Positions 62,878 to 64,000 of a stretch of DNA of 64,000 nucleotides are shown one piece after another; positions within the stretch are counted from its first letter, which is position 1; every line of letters starts with the position of its first letter. Under the pieces are notes generated by a model. The model saw nothing but the letters and a program-made list of their open reading frames with translations. It was not told the DNA's origin and did no database searches. The translations under genes and the position numbers were made by a program. Source of the DNA: Pseudomonas marginalis (GTDB lineage: Bacteria > Pseudomonadota > Gammaproteobacteria > Pseudomonadales > Pseudomonadaceae); NCBI RefSeq assembly GCF_024169655.1, contig NZ_JALJWV010000001.1, positions 1,617,001 through 1,681,000 of the forward strand, read 5' to 3'.

Positions 62878-63954
62878 ATGCGCGATCGACTGTTGGCTGC
62901 GGAGAAAGTGAAGGCCATCGATTGGCGCGATGGCGCACTGCACCTGCTCGACCAGCGTGTTTTGCCGTCCCGGGAAAGCTGGGTGACCTGCACCACGGCC
63001 GATGAGGTGGCCACGGCGATTCGTTCGATGGTCGTGCGCGGCGCCTCGGCCATCGGCATCAGCGCGGCCTACGGCCTGGTACTCGCCGCCCGCGAGCGGA
63101 TCGCCGAAGGCGGCGATTGGCAGGCCGCATGGGAAGAAGACTACGCACTTCTGGCCGATACTCGCCCGACCGCTGCGAACCTGTTCTGGGCCCTCAAACG
63201 CATGCGCGACCGTCTGGACCGCCTCAAGAAACACGCCAATCCGCTGGCTGTGCTGGAAGCCGAAGCGATTGCGATCCATGAAAGCGACCGCGAAGCCAAC
63301 CTCGTCATGGCCCAGTTGGGCGTCGAGCGGATTCGCAAGCACCAGGGCAATGCTCAGGCGATCCTGACCCACGGCAACGCAGGCGCCCTGGCGACGGGAG
63401 GGTTCGGTACGGCCCTCGGGGTGATTCGTGCTGCCTTTCTGGAGGGATTGGTCGAGCAGGTCTACGCCAACGAAACCCGGCCCTGGCTGCAGGGTTCGCG
63501 GCTGACCGCCTGGGAGCTGGCGGGCGACGGTATCCCCGTCACGGTCAACGCCGACTCGGCGGGCGCGCACATCCTCAAGACCAAGGGCGTGACCTGGGTG
63601 ATCGTCGGCGCAGACTGCATTGCGGCCAATGGTGATGTGATCGGCAAGATCGGCACCTATCAATTGGCGGTGTGCGCCATGCACCATGGCGTGCGTTTCA
63701 TGGTGGTGGCGCCGAGTTCGACCCTGGACCTGATGATGGCTGCGGGCGACGACGTGGCCCTGGAAGAGCGTGATGCGGGCGAGTTGCTGGAAGTCGCCGG
63801 CCAGCGCTTCGCCGCTGATGTGAAAGCCTTCAACCCGGTATTTGACGTGACCCCGGCCGACTTGATCGACGTGATCGTGACTGAAAAGGGCATTGTCGAA
63901 CGGCCGGACACCGCCAAAATCGCCCAGTTGATGTGCCGTAAGCGCCTGCATTGA
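62878..63954 (+). CDS. mtnA: Methylthioribose-1-phosphate isomerase
   Basis: A 358-residue MtnA of the eIF2B-alpha fold. Family motifs are [14 protein letters not shown] near residue 52, [20 protein letters not shown] near 162, and [21 protein letters not shown] with the catalytic Asp near 242. It isomerises methylthioribose-1-phosphate to methylthioribulose-1-phosphate in methionine salvage. GTGAGGG stands before the ATG. The middle enzyme of the Pseudomonas route, methylthioinosine phosphorylase, is not in the window. Confidence 0.95.
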   Translation: MRDRLLAAEKVKAIDWRDGALHLLDQRVLPSRESWVTCTTADEVATAIRSMVVRGASAIGISAAYGLVLAARERIAEGGDWQAAWEEDYALLADTRPTAANLFWALKRMRDRLDRLKKHANPLAVLEAEAIAIHESDREANLVMAQLGVERIRKHQGNAQAILTHGNAGALATGGFGTALGVIRAAFLEGLVEQVYANETRPWLQGSRLTAWELAGDGIPVTVNADSAGAHILKTKGVTWVIVGADCIAANGDVIGKIGTYQLAVCAMHHGVRFMVVAPSSTLDLMMAAGDDVALEERDAGELLEVAGQRFAADVKAFNPVFDVTPADLIDVIVTEKGIVERPDTAKIAQLMCRKRLH

Positions 63955-63976
63955 GGGCGTTGGTGCCTGCCAGATT

Positions 63977-64000
63977 GCTATCGGGGGCAAGCCTCCTCCC
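63977..64000. repeat. REP, cut by the window end
   Basis: GCTATCGGGGGCAAGCCTCC then TCCC; the first half of a REP/REPIN of the type seen elsewhere. Confidence 0.75.

Overview
The window is a contiguous chromosomal segment of a Pseudomonas, most likely of the P. fluorescens complex. The evidence is the gene order topA - DUF6586 - small ORF - sulA - lexA - psrA - nagZ and then mfd - gap - apbE - sthA - lolCDE; signature genes such as psrA, rssB/rssC, fabV, ppnN and mupP-ubiG-mtaD/mtnA; high GC; and many short palindromic REP/REPIN sequences of the type common in fluorescent pseudomonads. No rRNA, tRNA, CRISPR array, insertion sequence or complete phage was seen.

Layout. 1-5 kb: end of topA, two small conserved genes, the SOS operon lexA-sulA behind two LexA boxes, the fatty-acid-responsive regulator psrA with its own PsrA boxes, and nagZ. 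4.6-11.4 kb: a minus-strand operon mfd - csiV-like - SWIM/SNF2 helicase. 11.7-21.3 kb: an N-terminally extended GAPDH, a chalcone-isomerase-fold protein, an apbE lipoprotein without nqr genes beside it, sthA, a glycerophosphodiesterase, a PilZ protein and the lipoprotein-export genes lolC-lolD-lolE. 21.4-24.2 kb: a copper two-component system (copRS) divergent from a Met-rich cupredoxin carrying an in-frame 9-bp tandem repeat. 24.2-31.7 kb: queF, DUF4404, a degenerate phosphonatase-like HAD protein, mlaA, a PilZ protein, rssB-rssC, tal and dusA.

31.6-33.8 kb is an accessory patch at the 5' end of dusA. A second, broken dusA 5' end lies 2 kb upstream, and between the copies are a ParE/ParD-type toxin-antitoxin pair and an orphan membrane-anchored protein. 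This looks like the remnant of an element integrated at the dusA attachment site. 33.9-42.2 kb: small Pseudomonas-specific proteins, exported Mqo, an F420-reductase-like protein with a divergent LysR regulator, a WXXGXW lipoprotein, an AbrB/PIN toxin-antitoxin pair, ppnN and an LpxO-like hydroxylase. 42.5-50.8 kb: fabV, a HAD phosphatase, a LysR regulator, an argD-like aminotransferase, punR/punC and an NCS2 purine permease.

The most interesting block is 50.8-59.0 kb: a LuxR-family solo regulator flanked by two proline-iminopeptidase-type hydrolases and followed by a complete five-gene peptide ABC importer. A 20-bp lux-box-like dyad lies ahead of each peptidase gene (51844-51863 and 52720-52739). 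This is the architecture of the plant-signal-responsive PipR/PsoR/OryR class: the importer would bring in a plant-derived compound or peptide, the peptidases would process it, and the solo would sense the product. The window closes with mtaD-ubiG-mupP-yciK on the minus strand, divergent from mtnA, joining methylthioadenosine salvage to ubiquinone and muropeptide-recycling genes.
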